Shown here: piece by piece, positions 1-8,756 of the stretch
Layout of the letters: every line of letters starts with the position of its first letter
Numbering within the stretch: position 1 is the first letter of the stretch
NCBI GenBank assembly: GCA_900545865.1
Contig: URAN01000037.1
Location: 1-26,555, forward strand
Length of the DNA stretch: 26,555 nucleotides
Source of the DNA: an uncultured Eubacteriales bacterium
GTDB lineage: Bacteria > Bacillota > Clostridia > Monoglobales > Monoglobaceae
Direction: 5' to 3'
The notes under the pieces: generated by a model
Told to the model about the DNA's origin: nothing
The model's database searches: none
Seen by the model: only the letters and a program-made list of their open reading frames with translations
Made by a program: the position numbers and the translations under genes

Positions 1-2
1 GT

Positions 3-482
3 ATCAAAGGTGCGGCGTTTACGGCGGCTGTAATGTTTGAATCACAGTACAGACCACTTGATATGCTGATGTATTACGATGCCCGTCCGTGTGCAATGAA
101 CGGAATGTTCGCAACGGATTATGTGTGCGAAAGGCTTAAAGGATATTATCCCTTCCGTATGTTCAACGAGCTTGTTAAACTCGGCGATTCGGTAAAAACC
201 GAACGCACAAGTGATAAGTTATTCTGTTGTGCGGCAAAGGGCGAAAATTCAATGGCGTTTGTTATTTCGTATTTTGACGACAACGATAATGCGGATGAAA
301 AGGAAGTTAAAATAAGCTTTGAAAATATGGGCGGAAAAAAACGAAAGGTTTCTTATTATCTTCTCGATGAAAACCACGATGAAGAACTTATACGGGATGA
401 AACGGTTACAGGTGAGAGCATCTCGTCATACTTAAAAATGCCTTTGTACTCGGTATATCTTATAAAAATAGAGGAATTATAA
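3..482 (+). CDS. C-terminal part of a probable clan GH-A glycoside hydrolase (5' end outside window)
   Basis: The reading frame is open to the left edge of the window, so the gene starts upstream; the first ATG at 33 is internal, because in-frame codons read IKGAAFTAAV before it. About 160 residues are visible. The first ~60 (AAFTAAVMFESQYRPLDMLMYYDARP, then a KGYYPF motif) resemble the last helix/strand region of a TIM-barrel hydrolase of the GH39-like kind. The remaining ~90 residues look like the small C-terminal beta-sandwich that follows such barrels. No catalytic residue lies in the visible part, so family and substrate cannot be fixed. No signal peptide can be judged. The gene ends at TAA and is followed within 10 nt by a strong terminator, so it is the last gene of its unit. 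It converges with the AraC gene. A non-enzymatic carbohydrate-binding protein is an alternative. Confidence 0.6.
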   Translation: MKGAAFTAAVMFESQYRPLDMLMYYDARPCAMNGMFATDYVCERLKGYYPFRMFNELVKLGDSVKTERTSDKLFCCAAKGENSMAFVISYFDDNDNADEKEVKISFENMGGKKRKVSYYLLDENHDEELIRDETVTGESISSYLKMPLYSVYLIKIEEL

Positions 483-490
483 TATTATCA

Positions 491-525
491 AAAAAGGACA
501 GCGTATATTCGGCGCTGTCCTTTTT
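491..525. terminator. Bidirectional rho-independent terminator
   Basis: Perfect 13-bp inverted repeat: AAAAAGGACAGCG (491-503), 9-nt loop, CGCTGTCCTTTTT (513-525). The A-tract on one side and T-tract on the other make it usable in both directions. It lies between two converging genes, the truncated hydrolase (+) and the AraC regulator (-). Confidence 0.9.
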
Positions 526-592
526 GATATCCGCATTTTAAATTTCATTAGCTTTGAATCACTGACTGCTGAAACGTATGAACATTCAAAAA

Positions 593-1438
593 TCAGTTGT
601 TGTGTGCTTTTCTGTATTTACTCGGCGTCATTCCGACATTTTTTTTAAACCAGTTTGCAAAATATCCCGCATCGCAAAACCCCATACAGCTTGCAATATC
701 ATTGATTGGTATTGTTGAGGACACAAGCATATTTTTTATCGCCTTAAGACGTTGCTGTGACATATATTTGTACGGCGAAATATTGAACTTTTCAGAGAAA
801 AGATGAATTGCATGGTCTCGCGAACAATACAGCTTTTTTGAGAGATTCGTGAGAGAAATCGGATAAGTCGATGTGTTATCGATGAGTATTTTAAGCTTGT
901 CGGCTATGGATGCGTTTTCTATATCAAGATTATTGTCTTGTTTGCACAGATACATTTTTTGAATTATATCAAAAATAATTGTACTGCATCTGCTTTGAAT
1001 TTCATAAAGAGGAAGATTATCGGAATCATAAATTTCAAACATTTCCGTAAGCTGTTTTTCTATATTAAGACCTTTATACAAAATACGGTTTGTAAGCTTG
1101 TAAGATTGAAACAATGTATCCGCCAAAGGTCCATAAAAAATTATCCATATTTTTTCCCACGGGTCGTTCGAATCAACGTACAGCATTTGACCCGAACCGG
1201 GATGCAGAACGTGAGTATCACCCTTGCTCGGCTGACATATTGTGTCGTTTTCTCTGATATAGCCGCTTCCGGAGAGGATATACTCAATGGTGTAATAATA
1301 TGTTGTTCCGCGTGTTATGTTATAACTGGGCAAGCAATAGCTGTGACCGCAAAATTCCAACCACAGCGGATATGGCTTATCCGCGTGATATGATTTGGTA
1401 TATTCGACCGTTCCATCCGATAAAAAAACTTTATTCAT
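593..1438 (-). CDS. AraC-family transcriptional regulator
   Basis: Product of 281 residues, the usual length for an AraC regulator with an N-terminal sensing domain. Residues ~20-150 look like the cupin-type ligand-binding domain (EYILSGSGYI, HPGSGQM). The last ~100 residues hold the two helix-turn-helix motifs, with LTNLSKKLYCSRDHAIHLF for the first and the typical signature INDIASCMGFCDAGYFANWF followed by GMTPSKYRK. A TTG at 1453 would extend the frame by five codons, but the ATG at 1438 has GAGG nine bases upstream, and the TTG overlaps that ribosome binding site, so the ATG is preferred. It is transcribed divergently from the surface-protein operon, and the two promoters overlap, so autoregulation coupled to control of the operon is likely. 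The inducer is unknown; in this family it is often a sugar derived from the substrate of neighbouring hydrolases. Confidence 0.93.
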   Translation of the reverse strand: MNKVFLSDGTVEYTKSYHADKPYPLWLEFCGHSYCLPSYNITRGTTYYYTIEYILSGSGYIRENDTICQPSKGDTHVLHPGSGQMLYVDSNDPWEKIWIIFYGPLADTLFQSYKLTNRILYKGLNIEKQLTEMFEIYDSDNLPLYEIQSRCSTIIFDIIQKMYLCKQDNNLDIENASIADKLKILIDNTSTYPISLTNLSKKLYCSRDHAIHLFSEKFNISPYKYMSQQRLKAIKNMLVSSTIPINDIASCMGFCDAGYFANWFKKNVGMTPSKYRKAHNN

Positions 1439-1473
1439 AACAATAATCCTCAACTTTTTAACAATAATCTAAA

Positions 1474-1502
1474 TTGACTTTATTATTATACACTGGTATA
1501 CT
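1474..1502 (+). promoter_or_regulatory. Sigma-A type promoter of the six-gene surface operon
   Basis: TTGACT (1474-1479), 17-bp spacer, TATACT (1497-1502), one mismatch to consensus in each box. Predicted start of transcription is near 1509, giving a leader of about 270 nt before the first gene at 1780. The -35 and -10 boxes are interleaved with those of the minus-strand AraC promoter. Confidence 0.75.
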
Positions 1503-1513
1503 GAATTTGTCAA
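1485..1513 (-). promoter_or_regulatory. Sigma-A type promoter of the AraC gene
   Basis: On the minus strand, TTGACA (1513-1508) and TATAAT (1490-1485) are both perfect consensus boxes with an exact 17-bp spacer. They lie 47 bp upstream of the AraC start codon. The element overlaps the divergent rightward promoter by most of its length, so both cannot be occupied by RNA polymerase at once. Confidence 0.85.
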
Positions 1514-1779
1514 GAAGTGAGAGTAAAATCAAATATGTGTTTATATGAAATCACTAAAATTTATGTATCATAACAACTGATAGAAATAACAATCACGGGT
1601 TTTGAACGGTTTTGTATACATTATATGCACGGAAATTTAATCCAATAACAACAAGAAAACAAAAAGTTGAAATCAAAAGAGTTGAAAAAACAAAAATTAA
1701 AGGGGTATTCCTTTAATGCTATATGTATATTAGCGTTAAACAATACCTCGTCAATGATAAAAAGAAAGGAAGTATTATA
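1503..1779 (+). promoter_or_regulatory. Long untranslated leader with repeat and hairpin
   Basis: There is no gene between the AraC start and 1780. The stretch holds a direct repeat GGTTTTG at 1598-1604 and 1608-1614 (10-bp period, about one helical turn), which could be regulator half-sites, and a perfect 8-bp inverted repeat ATTAAAGG/CCTTTAAT at 1696-1703 and 1710-1717 with a 6-nt loop. The ribosome binding site AAAGGAAG is at 1765-1772. No known riboswitch was recognised. No protein is likely here: the in-frame ATG at 1723 has no ribosome binding site and would bury the signal peptide behind 19 polar residues. Confidence 0.45.
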
Positions 1780-3450
1780 ATGCAAAAACACAAAACAATA
1801 ATGCAAACATTTGCGGTAACGTTAAGCGCGGTTATGCTGTTCGGTACAGCTGCAAACGCAGAGACGATGAAGCTGACAGGAAAGGGATTTACGGACATAA
1901 AAGGCACAGACGCCGAAAAGAATTCAACCGTAACTATAGAAATAGTATCGGATAAAATTAACATTTCGGATGACAGTGTTTGGTCGGGATTTACCGACAA
2001 TGGAGAGAACACAGCTTTTATGGGAACTGTTCGAGCGGATGAAAACGGTGTGTATGAATTTAATATTTTCTTGGCAGAAAGCGGTAAGTATGTCGTCAGA
2101 ATGGGAAACAGCGGATTTAAAGCGGTGAAAGAGGATAGTCTTTGGTTCACGAATGAGGACAGCCTTAAACAAAGGTTCGGTGAGATTAAGACGGCGGCAC
2201 AGGCGGACGATACAGTTAAAATAAAAGAGATACTTGAAAATAATCGTTATGACATAAAAATATTTTCGTCAATCGGCGATGATGCGGATTATGAAAAAGC
2301 CGCATCAATTTTGGGCGAATACATAAAGAAAAATGAATCAGCCGCGTCCGAGGAAACAATAGGTATATTGGGTGAAAAGGCGTGCGCATTGTCGGTTTTG
2401 TCCGATAATACATTTAAAGGCTTTGGTGAGTATTCGGACGGATTCGGAGCAGAGGATTTAAAAGCGTATGAATTTTATAAGGATTCTTTTGCAGATGAAT
2501 TCACGAAAATGATGAAAGACGATAATCCGAAAAGCATAGATGAGTACAACAGTGCCGTTGAAAAAAATATGATTTTGTGTCTTATAAAATACGGTGACAG
2601 TTCGGGCGAACTTAAAGATTGTCTTGTTCTTTATGCCGATGAAATAGGTCTTGATAAATCAAAAATAACAGCGGATATGTGTAAGGCTCTTATGGACGAA
2701 AAGGACATAAACGGTTATTCGGATATTAAGATCTTTGTTCAAAATTATGGCAAGAACGGCGGTCCTCAAAACAGCGGAGGCTCGGAAAAAGGTTCATCGG
2801 GCGGAAGCTATGGCGGAAAGGCATCTGATAATACCCCGAATATGGGAAGCAAAACATATTCGGATGACCTTATGCCGGATAAATATGAGGGAAACGGTTC
2901 AGTATTCGGCGATATGAAAGGATATGAGTGGGCGTCTCAGGCGGTCGAAGGATTGTTTGCTAAAGGTATAATAAACGGAAAAGAGCCCGGACGGTTTGCT
3001 CCCGAGGATAGTGTTCTGCGCGAAGAATTCGTCAAGATGATTGTCAAAGCCTTTAAGCTTTCCGTTATCGGCAAAAAAGTACCGTTCCTCGATGTTGACG
3101 AAAACGAGTGGTACAGAGAGTATATCGAGTGCGCATACAACAGCGGAATAATAAGTGGATATTCGGACACAGAGTTCGGCATAGGAGATTCGGTGTCAAG
3201 AGAGGATTTGGCGGTTATGATTTTGAGAGGAATTGATATATGCGACTATAAACTGAAAAGTACCGACGAAGCCGTGAAATTTTCGGATGCGGATGAGATT
3301 TCGGATTATGCAAAAGATGCGGTCGAAAAGCTCAGTGCCGCAGGAATAATAAACGGCGACGAGAGTGGAAAGTTTAATCCGAAACAGAGCGCAACACGAG
3401 CCGAAACAGCCAAAATTCTTTGGATGACAATTCAAAATTGCGAGAAATAG
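1780..3450 (+). CDS. Secreted S-layer homology (SLH) domain protein
   Basis: 556 residues. The start at 1780 is chosen because AAAGGAAG lies 7 nt upstream and the protein then begins with a clean signal peptide (K-rich start, hydrophobic core, cleavage near ANA-ET at 27). Residues ~30-130 look like a beta-sandwich (Ig-like) domain, and ~130-320 are mostly helical and not recognised. A Gly/Ser-rich flexible linker spans ~325-350. Three SLH repeats close the protein at ~376-430, ~437-495 and ~505-552, with the usual patterns (FxDV..EWY, AxxxGIIxGYSD..F, R-E-D/E-x-A). In the family, three SLH repeats bind the pyruvylated secondary cell-wall polymer, so this protein is probably wall-anchored. It is the first gene of the six-gene operon, and its TAG overlaps the ribosome binding site of the next gene, which indicates tight coupling. 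It has no catalytic domain that I recognise; an anchor or scaffold role is inferred. Confidence 0.9.
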   Translation: MQKHKTIMQTFAVTLSAVMLFGTAANAETMKLTGKGFTDIKGTDAEKNSTVTIEIVSDKINISDDSVWSGFTDNGENTAFMGTVRADENGVYEFNIFLAESGKYVVRMGNSGFKAVKEDSLWFTNEDSLKQRFGEIKTAAQADDTVKIKEILENNRYDIKIFSSIGDDADYEKAASILGEYIKKNESAASEETIGILGEKACALSVLSDNTFKGFGEYSDGFGAEDLKAYEFYKDSFADEFTKMMKDDNPKSIDEYNSAVEKNMILCLIKYGDSSGELKDCLVLYADEIGLDKSKITADMCKALMDEKDINGYSDIKIFVQNYGKNGGPQNSGGSEKGSSGGSYGGKASDNTPNMGSKTYSDDLMPDKYEGNGSVFGDMKGYEWASQAVEGLFAKGIINGKEPGRFAPEDSVLREEFVKMIVKAFKLSVIGKKVPFLDVDENEWYREYIECAYNSGIISGYSDTEFGIGDSVSREDLAVMILRGIDICDYKLKSTDEAVKFSDADEISDYAKDAVEKLSAAGIINGDESGKFNPKQSATRAETAKILWMTIQNCEK

Positions 3451-3460
3451 GAGATTGATT

Positions 3461-6217
3461 ATGAAAAAGTTTTATTTAACAAAAATAAGAAATTTAGCGA
3501 TTTGCGTAATGACGATTTTAAGCTTGGCAATACCGATGATGACATCGGCGGAAGCCGATAAATCAAACTATGACTACAGCAAGGAAATTACGGTGCTTCA
3601 AAGTGCTGGAGTTTTGGAACAAACCGAAGTAAGCGCGGCTGAGTTATCATCCGTTTTGACAAGAGCGGAATTTGCTGATTTTTTGGCAAAACTGATAAAT
3701 GCGCGCACCGAGGATTCAGGTGTGGTTTTTATCGATGTTGCGACAGATAACCTATACGCAAAGAGCATCAACGGACTTGCTAAAGCAGGTGTTGCTTCGG
3801 TGCCTCAAGATTTAAAGTTTAACCCCGATGCGGCAATTACGTATGATGAGGCATTGACCATGGTTATACGCGCGGCAGGTTATGGTGTGATGGCTCAAAC
3901 CAACGGCGGATATCCGACAGGATATACATATACGGCATCAAAACTCGGGATAAGAAACACTGTGACGGACAATGATTCAATCACGCTGGGTGAGGGCTTG
4001 AAAGTGATTTATGACGGAGCAACGGTCGGAACATATTCAGCAGACAAAATAACGGCTGACGGTAATTATACTTTCAATGTTTCGGATGATACGCTTTTGT
4101 CAATATACCGTGGGATTTATCTGCAAAGCGGAAAGGTTTATGCATTGAACGGTTCGTGCATAGATAACGAACACACGGCAGACGACAGCGAGATGAATAT
4201 AGACGGGTTGATTTATAACGTTGATGAGAATATGAATTTGGATTATTGTCTCGGAAATAATGTGGAGTTTTTATTTAAAAAGGATGCGGCAAAGGATAGT
4301 GCAAATCTTATATATTTGGAAAAGGAATCAGGGGACAGAGAACTTGAAATAAGTTCAAAAAACATTGGTGTATTCAATTCCGAAAGCTTTACGCTTGAAT
4401 ATTCAAAATCGGATGAGTCTTCAAAAAAAATATCTGTTTCTTTGCCGAGATCCGTAAATGTGGTCTATAACGGACGCTCGAACGATTCGAGCATAGCACA
4501 ACTGTTGAATAATTTGAACGATGGCTATAATCACGGGATGGTCGTATTAAAAGATACAGACGGAAATTCGGGCTATGACTTGATGATAATCAAATGTTAT
4601 ACCACGATTGCGGCAGGCGGATTCAGCAACAACACAATATATGATACATTGAATGCAAACAAGAGTATCTGTCTTGATGATTATGAAAATATTTCGATTC
4701 ATACGGCTGACGGACAGGCGGCCAAAATACACACCGCATTTCCGTATATAGCAGAGGTCGCACCGTCGGCAGATAACGAAAAGATTGATATAATTATATG
4801 TTCTGAAAAGGTTTCGGGTAAACTTACTGCGATAAATGCGACAAACTCAACGATTGCCGTTGAAGGCGAAGAGTATGATGTCAATGAGAAATATTATGCC
4901 GAAAATGCCAACAGATTATATCTCGGTACGGAATATACGATTTATCTCGATTCAACGGGTGATGTAGCGTACTTTACCGAAGGTGCGAATAACGACTATA
5001 AGATTGGTTATCTCTTAAAGGCGGTCGCCGAACCAGAAGCGTTCGGTTCTGTGGTTAAATTCAGAATATATGACCACGCATCTGATAAATTTGATACATA
5101 TACGGCGGCGGACAAAATCAGTATTGATGAGATTAAGTATGATTCCGATAAAGATTCGGCAAAAGTATTAAAAGCTTTTCCCGATTTGACGGGCAAGATA
5201 ACGGATAACGGCGGAAAGGTTATTCCGCAAATTATTCGGTATAAAGCCGATGAAAGTAATGTCGTTTCGGCAATAGACACGGCGGCTTTGTCATCAGCCG
5301 AGGGTGAGGACAACAGCCTTAGACGAATCAAGACGATTATGTGGTCGAACAAGGTTGATTATACGGGATGGCAAAAAAGGTTTGATATGTCGCTGGTTTA
5401 TAATTCATCGGGTACAAAGCTTATGTCTGTACCGAGCCTTGATGAGGACGGAAATATCACAATAAACAACGAAAAGTCATCGGATGTTGAAAAGTATTTT
5501 TCGAACACAATTGCTGACATCACATCGGATGTCACCAGGGAAATGTTTGGCTATAACTTTGACGGCACAACCGCGTATGCGGATATTCTTGTGTATGTCG
5601 GAAGCGCGGACACAAAGAGCAAAAATTCGATGATGTTTAAGGAATTCGGCGAGGGACTCGGCAGTGACGGAATGACGACAAAAACACTTATCGTAAACGA
5701 AAACGGCACAGAAAAGACGCTTAACATAAACCAAAACACAAAGATACCCGACGCACTCACACAGGGCGATATAATTTCCGTGAATCAGGCGGCGGATTTA
5801 AGCGTGACCGATATAGCGTTAATGTATGACAGAGAAACAAAAAAATATATGGACGGCAGTAACCCGTACGGAGATTACGGTGATATTATATATAACCTTC
5901 CCGGTTATTTTTCGGGATATGGGTACAGGTCTGTCGGAAGACAGCTGAGCCGAGGATGGGTTTATAAAAAGATAGGAACATTCGTCCAAATGACATATGT
6001 TATGGGTGATGCGTCATTCGACGGGCTTGGCTATGAGTGTATGGATTTGAACGGAAGAGCGGTGGTTATATATGACAGCACGGCGAGAGAAAACAACAGA
6101 ATTTCCAACGGAAGCGTAAATGATATTGTCGATTATAAGTCGGTCGGAAATAACTGTTCATATTTGATGGTATCGTCATATAACGGACAGCCGGGAGCTG
6201 TGTTCATATATAAATAA
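3461..6217 (+). CDS. Large SLH-domain surface protein of unknown function
   Basis: 918 residues; the start ATG at 3461 has AGGAG 7 nt upstream (a TTG two codons earlier is less likely). Signal peptide with cleavage near residue 30. SLH repeats occupy the N-terminus: ~39-82 (degenerate), ~88-143 (FIDVATDNLYAKSINGLAKAG, LKFNPDAAITYDEAL) and a weaker third at ~148-190. The remaining ~720 residues, rich in beta strands, Asp, Asn, Ser and Tyr, match no enzyme family I recognise; there is no obvious catalytic motif, cohesin or dockerin. The C-terminus (~800-918) is Tyr/Gly-rich. SLH repeats here are N-terminal, whereas in the preceding protein they are C-terminal, so the two would project from the wall with opposite polarity. 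Short spacing on both sides (10 and 12 nt) places it firmly in the operon. Function as an adhesin, glycan binder or structural surface layer is open. Confidence 0.88.
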   Translation: MKKFYLTKIRNLAICVMTILSLAIPMMTSAEADKSNYDYSKEITVLQSAGVLEQTEVSAAELSSVLTRAEFADFLAKLINARTEDSGVVFIDVATDNLYAKSINGLAKAGVASVPQDLKFNPDAAITYDEALTMVIRAAGYGVMAQTNGGYPTGYTYTASKLGIRNTVTDNDSITLGEGLKVIYDGATVGTYSADKITADGNYTFNVSDDTLLSIYRGIYLQSGKVYALNGSCIDNEHTADDSEMNIDGLIYNVDENMNLDYCLGNNVEFLFKKDAAKDSANLIYLEKESGDRELEISSKNIGVFNSESFTLEYSKSDESSKKISVSLPRSVNVVYNGRSNDSSIAQLLNNLNDGYNHGMVVLKDTDGNSGYDLMIIKCYTTIAAGGFSNNTIYDTLNANKSICLDDYENISIHTADGQAAKIHTAFPYIAEVAPSADNEKIDIIICSEKVSGKLTAINATNSTIAVEGEEYDVNEKYYAENANRLYLGTEYTIYLDSTGDVAYFTEGANNDYKIGYLLKAVAEPEAFGSVVKFRIYDHASDKFDTYTAADKISIDEIKYDSDKDSAKVLKAFPDLTGKITDNGGKVIPQIIRYKADESNVVSAIDTAALSSAEGEDNSLRRIKTIMWSNKVDYTGWQKRFDMSLVYNSSGTKLMSVPSLDEDGNITINNEKSSDVEKYFSNTIADITSDVTREMFGYNFDGTTAYADILVYVGSADTKSKNSMMFKEFGEGLGSDGMTTKTLIVNENGTEKTLNINQNTKIPDALTQGDIISVNQAADLSVTDIALMYDRETKKYMDGSNPYGDYGDIIYNLPGYFSGYGYRSVGRQLSRGWVYKKIGTFVQMTYVMGDASFDGLGYECMDLNGRAVVIYDSTARENNRISNGSVNDIVDYKSVGNNCSYLMVSSYNGQPGAVFIYK

Positions 6218-6229
6218 GGAGGCGGAACT

Positions 6230-8740
6230 GTGAAAAAATTTTTGTCGGTGATGCTCGGTTGTTTGTATATGATGCTCATTGTTTTTAATTCATTCGCTTT
6301 TGCGGACAATGATAATCTGACAATATCGATAAGAATGGAAAGAACTTCGTCGGTGTTTTATGAAAACGAAACGGCTAAATTTCGGATAGAGTTTTTTAAC
6401 GGCTCGGATGCTCGAAAAAATTGTAATATAGAATACAAAATTGTATTTAAAAATTATAATTATGATTCATATAAACAAGAGGTTGACGAGGTTATAAGAA
6501 AAGAGGTAAAAGGTGAAAGCGCACTGCTGAATCCGCAAGAATCGTTTGAGGATATTCTGTATTTTGATATGAAAGACGAGAAATACGGAATATACAGTTT
6601 GTATGTTACGGTAACGGATGAGGCGGAGAAAAAATACGAAAAACAATTTTCATTTGCAAAATCAACGGTGAGCGAAAAGCTTAACAAAACCTTCGGCGCA
6701 TCATTGCACCTGACAAGATATGCGGATTCCGATACCACGTTCGGACTTATGAAAAACGCAGGTTTGGGGCTGGCGAGAGATGATTTTAACTGGGATAAGT
6801 ACGAAAAGTCAAAGAGCGATTATAAGCTTGATGAACGGCAGACAGACACTCTTGAAAAGGCAAAAAGATACGGAATAGAGATGCTTGCGATTATGACGGG
6901 ATATAATAAATTATACTGTCAAAATGCAAAATACTCTGGTATCCCCGATAACTCCGTCTATGATGAAACAAGCGGTGCAACCTATGTCGAGGCATACAAA
7001 AACTATGTTTCGAGCTTTATAAACGAACCGATTGTCAAAAACACTGTCAGTATGATTGAGATTATAAACGAACCTCTCGGCGTGATTAAAGACGGCGATA
7101 CCGCCGACTATCCCATGTCGGAACAAATTCCGAAATATGTTGATGCGGGAGGGGCATATTCAAACGCAGTCAAAGCGGCATATGCCGCGGTACAAAAGAA
7201 TGGTTCGCCGATAAAGGTCGGAGCGTTCTCGGCGTTTCGCCTCGGTTATCAAGCGGACTATTTCATTGACGGAGCAATGAATGAAATGGATAAACAATAC
7301 TATGATGCGTTTACAATTCATGATTACAAAGAGCGCGGATTTGACGGCGACCCCGAACCGGGATTCTCACCCCGAATGGGTCAAAACTGGTTCCCGTTTT
7401 TGGACGGTGCGGTAAGCACGGTTGAACATTTCGATGATTTAATGTCGGGAAAGACCGCCGCACCGTACAGTAAAAAGAAGTATACAGGTTTTTCGAACGG
7501 CGAGAGATGGTATACCGAGCGCGGTTTTTCAACCGATGATAAGCCCGACAACAGTACAAACTATTCGCAAAATCCGTATTATGACCAGGCGCTTAACCTT
7601 GTCCGTGCAAAAATTGTTACGGATGCGTACAACGGCGGCAATATGATTGATAAAACGTGGATTTATGATTTTTCGGATGACCCCGAAAGCAGAAATCTTG
7701 GCGTTCGTGAGTCATCATTCGGAATAGTCGAGTCGTGCGAAGACGAAAATCCGTATGCCGCCAAACCGGCGTATATCGCGGTCGCGAATTATAACAGCCT
7801 TGTCGCAGACGCGACAAAGTGCGAAAAGATTGACGGCGATAATATTTATGAAGAAAACGGAGATTATATATACAAATATACTTGTCCCGAACGCGAGGTG
7901 TATGCCTTGTATCACTCAAAGGGCGATGACCCGTCCGAAACGCTCGAACTTGAATTTTCAAAAATAGGCGAGGGACGAGAGATACATATTTATGATTTCT
8001 GGGGAAATGAAATACAAGAGGGCGGTATATACAAAAACGGAAAGTATCAGCTCACCAAACAGCCGTTTTATATATGCGTCGGCAAAAATGTAAATCGTTC
8101 GTTAAAACCCGAAAAAGGGGCAGGCACAATCGAAAATGTTGTGTTGGATGGTTTTATCGAATCAAAACAAAGCGGAAAGAAAGTATCCGTTATTGTTGCA
8201 TCGGACGGCATCGATAAAAACGAGTTATCACCGCTCAACGCGCTGTATTTTAATCAATGCACAACAGATACCGACGGTTATTTTTGCTTTGAATTCGGTG
8301 TTCCGAAACAGCCTGACGGCTACAGAGCATATGTGACATCCGAAGATTGTGAAGTACCACTGTCTTTTGATATTGAGGACGGACGAACCGAAAAAATCAG
8401 TATATTTTTAATGAACGGAATACTAAAGCTCAAATCAAATGATTTTAAAATGGTGGATTTATCAAATGTATCCGCCGCAGTGGAATACACGGCGGCGGGG
8501 CGGGATATTCCGTACCGACTGTATTGCTCTTTGTATAAAGGCGACCGTCTTGTCGGGTTTACAAGCATATTCGATACGGCAGAGAGTATGACGGACGGAA
8601 ATAAAGTATATTCGGTATCGTTTCCAAAAGACGGAAACAACACCTATCCCAAATTTGACCGTATTTCGTTATTTATGTTCGATTCGGATGAAACGTTAAA
8701 GCCTGTTTGTACGGCTTATACAATAAATAAAAATAATTAG
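6230..8740 (+). CDS. Secreted clan GH-A glycoside hydrolase (GH39/GH5-like)
   Basis: 836 residues. The start is GTG at 6230 with a perfect AAGGAGG 7 nt upstream. Signal peptide cleaves near AFA-D at 25. Residues ~26-150 form an N-terminal beta-sandwich; ~155-530 form the TIM barrel. The acid/base is probably E281 in the motif IEIINEP, and the nucleophile is probably E430 in WYTERGFST; this Asn-Glu-Pro and later Glu pattern is typical of retaining clan GH-A enzymes. His in FTIHDY sits where substrate-binding residues are usual. Two or more beta-sandwich domains fill ~540-836. No SLH repeat, LPXTG or CBM of a known family is seen, so retention at the cell would depend on other operon products. 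Substrate is not evident. Exact GH family is uncertain; the barrel is most like GH39-type or related uncharacterised sequences. Confidence 0.8.
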   Translation: MKKFLSVMLGCLYMMLIVFNSFAFADNDNLTISIRMERTSSVFYENETAKFRIEFFNGSDARKNCNIEYKIVFKNYNYDSYKQEVDEVIRKEVKGESALLNPQESFEDILYFDMKDEKYGIYSLYVTVTDEAEKKYEKQFSFAKSTVSEKLNKTFGASLHLTRYADSDTTFGLMKNAGLGLARDDFNWDKYEKSKSDYKLDERQTDTLEKAKRYGIEMLAIMTGYNKLYCQNAKYSGIPDNSVYDETSGATYVEAYKNYVSSFINEPIVKNTVSMIEIINEPLGVIKDGDTADYPMSEQIPKYVDAGGAYSNAVKAAYAAVQKNGSPIKVGAFSAFRLGYQADYFIDGAMNEMDKQYYDAFTIHDYKERGFDGDPEPGFSPRMGQNWFPFLDGAVSTVEHFDDLMSGKTAAPYSKKKYTGFSNGERWYTERGFSTDDKPDNSTNYSQNPYYDQALNLVRAKIVTDAYNGGNMIDKTWIYDFSDDPESRNLGVRESSFGIVESCEDENPYAAKPAYIAVANYNSLVADATKCEKIDGDNIYEENGDYIYKYTCPEREVYALYHSKGDDPSETLELEFSKIGEGREIHIYDFWGNEIQEGGIYKNGKYQLTKQPFYICVGKNVNRSLKPEKGAGTIENVVLDGFIESKQSGKKVSVIVASDGIDKNELSPLNALYFNQCTTDTDGYFCFEFGVPKQPDGYRAYVTSEDCEVPLSFDIEDGRTEKISIFLMNGILKLKSNDFKMVDLSNVSAAVEYTAAGRDIPYRLYCSLYKGDRLVGFTSIFDTAESMTDGNKVYSVSFPKDGNNTYPKFDRISLFMFDSDETLKPVCTAYTINKNN

Positions 8741-8756
8741 AAAGAGGTGGTTTGTT

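Noticed and set aside
938..1393. 151-codon frame antisense to the AraC gene
   Set aside because: Fully overlaps a well-supported gene, no ribosome binding site, composition of a shadow frame.
1602..1627. Possible second promoter (TTGAAC with TATATG)
   Set aside because: Spacing is only 14-15 bp, too short for a sigma-A promoter.
1723..1779. Upstream in-frame ATG of the first SLH gene
   Set aside because: No ribosome binding site before it; the added residues are polar and would displace the signal peptide. ATG 1780 has AAAGGAAG at the right distance.
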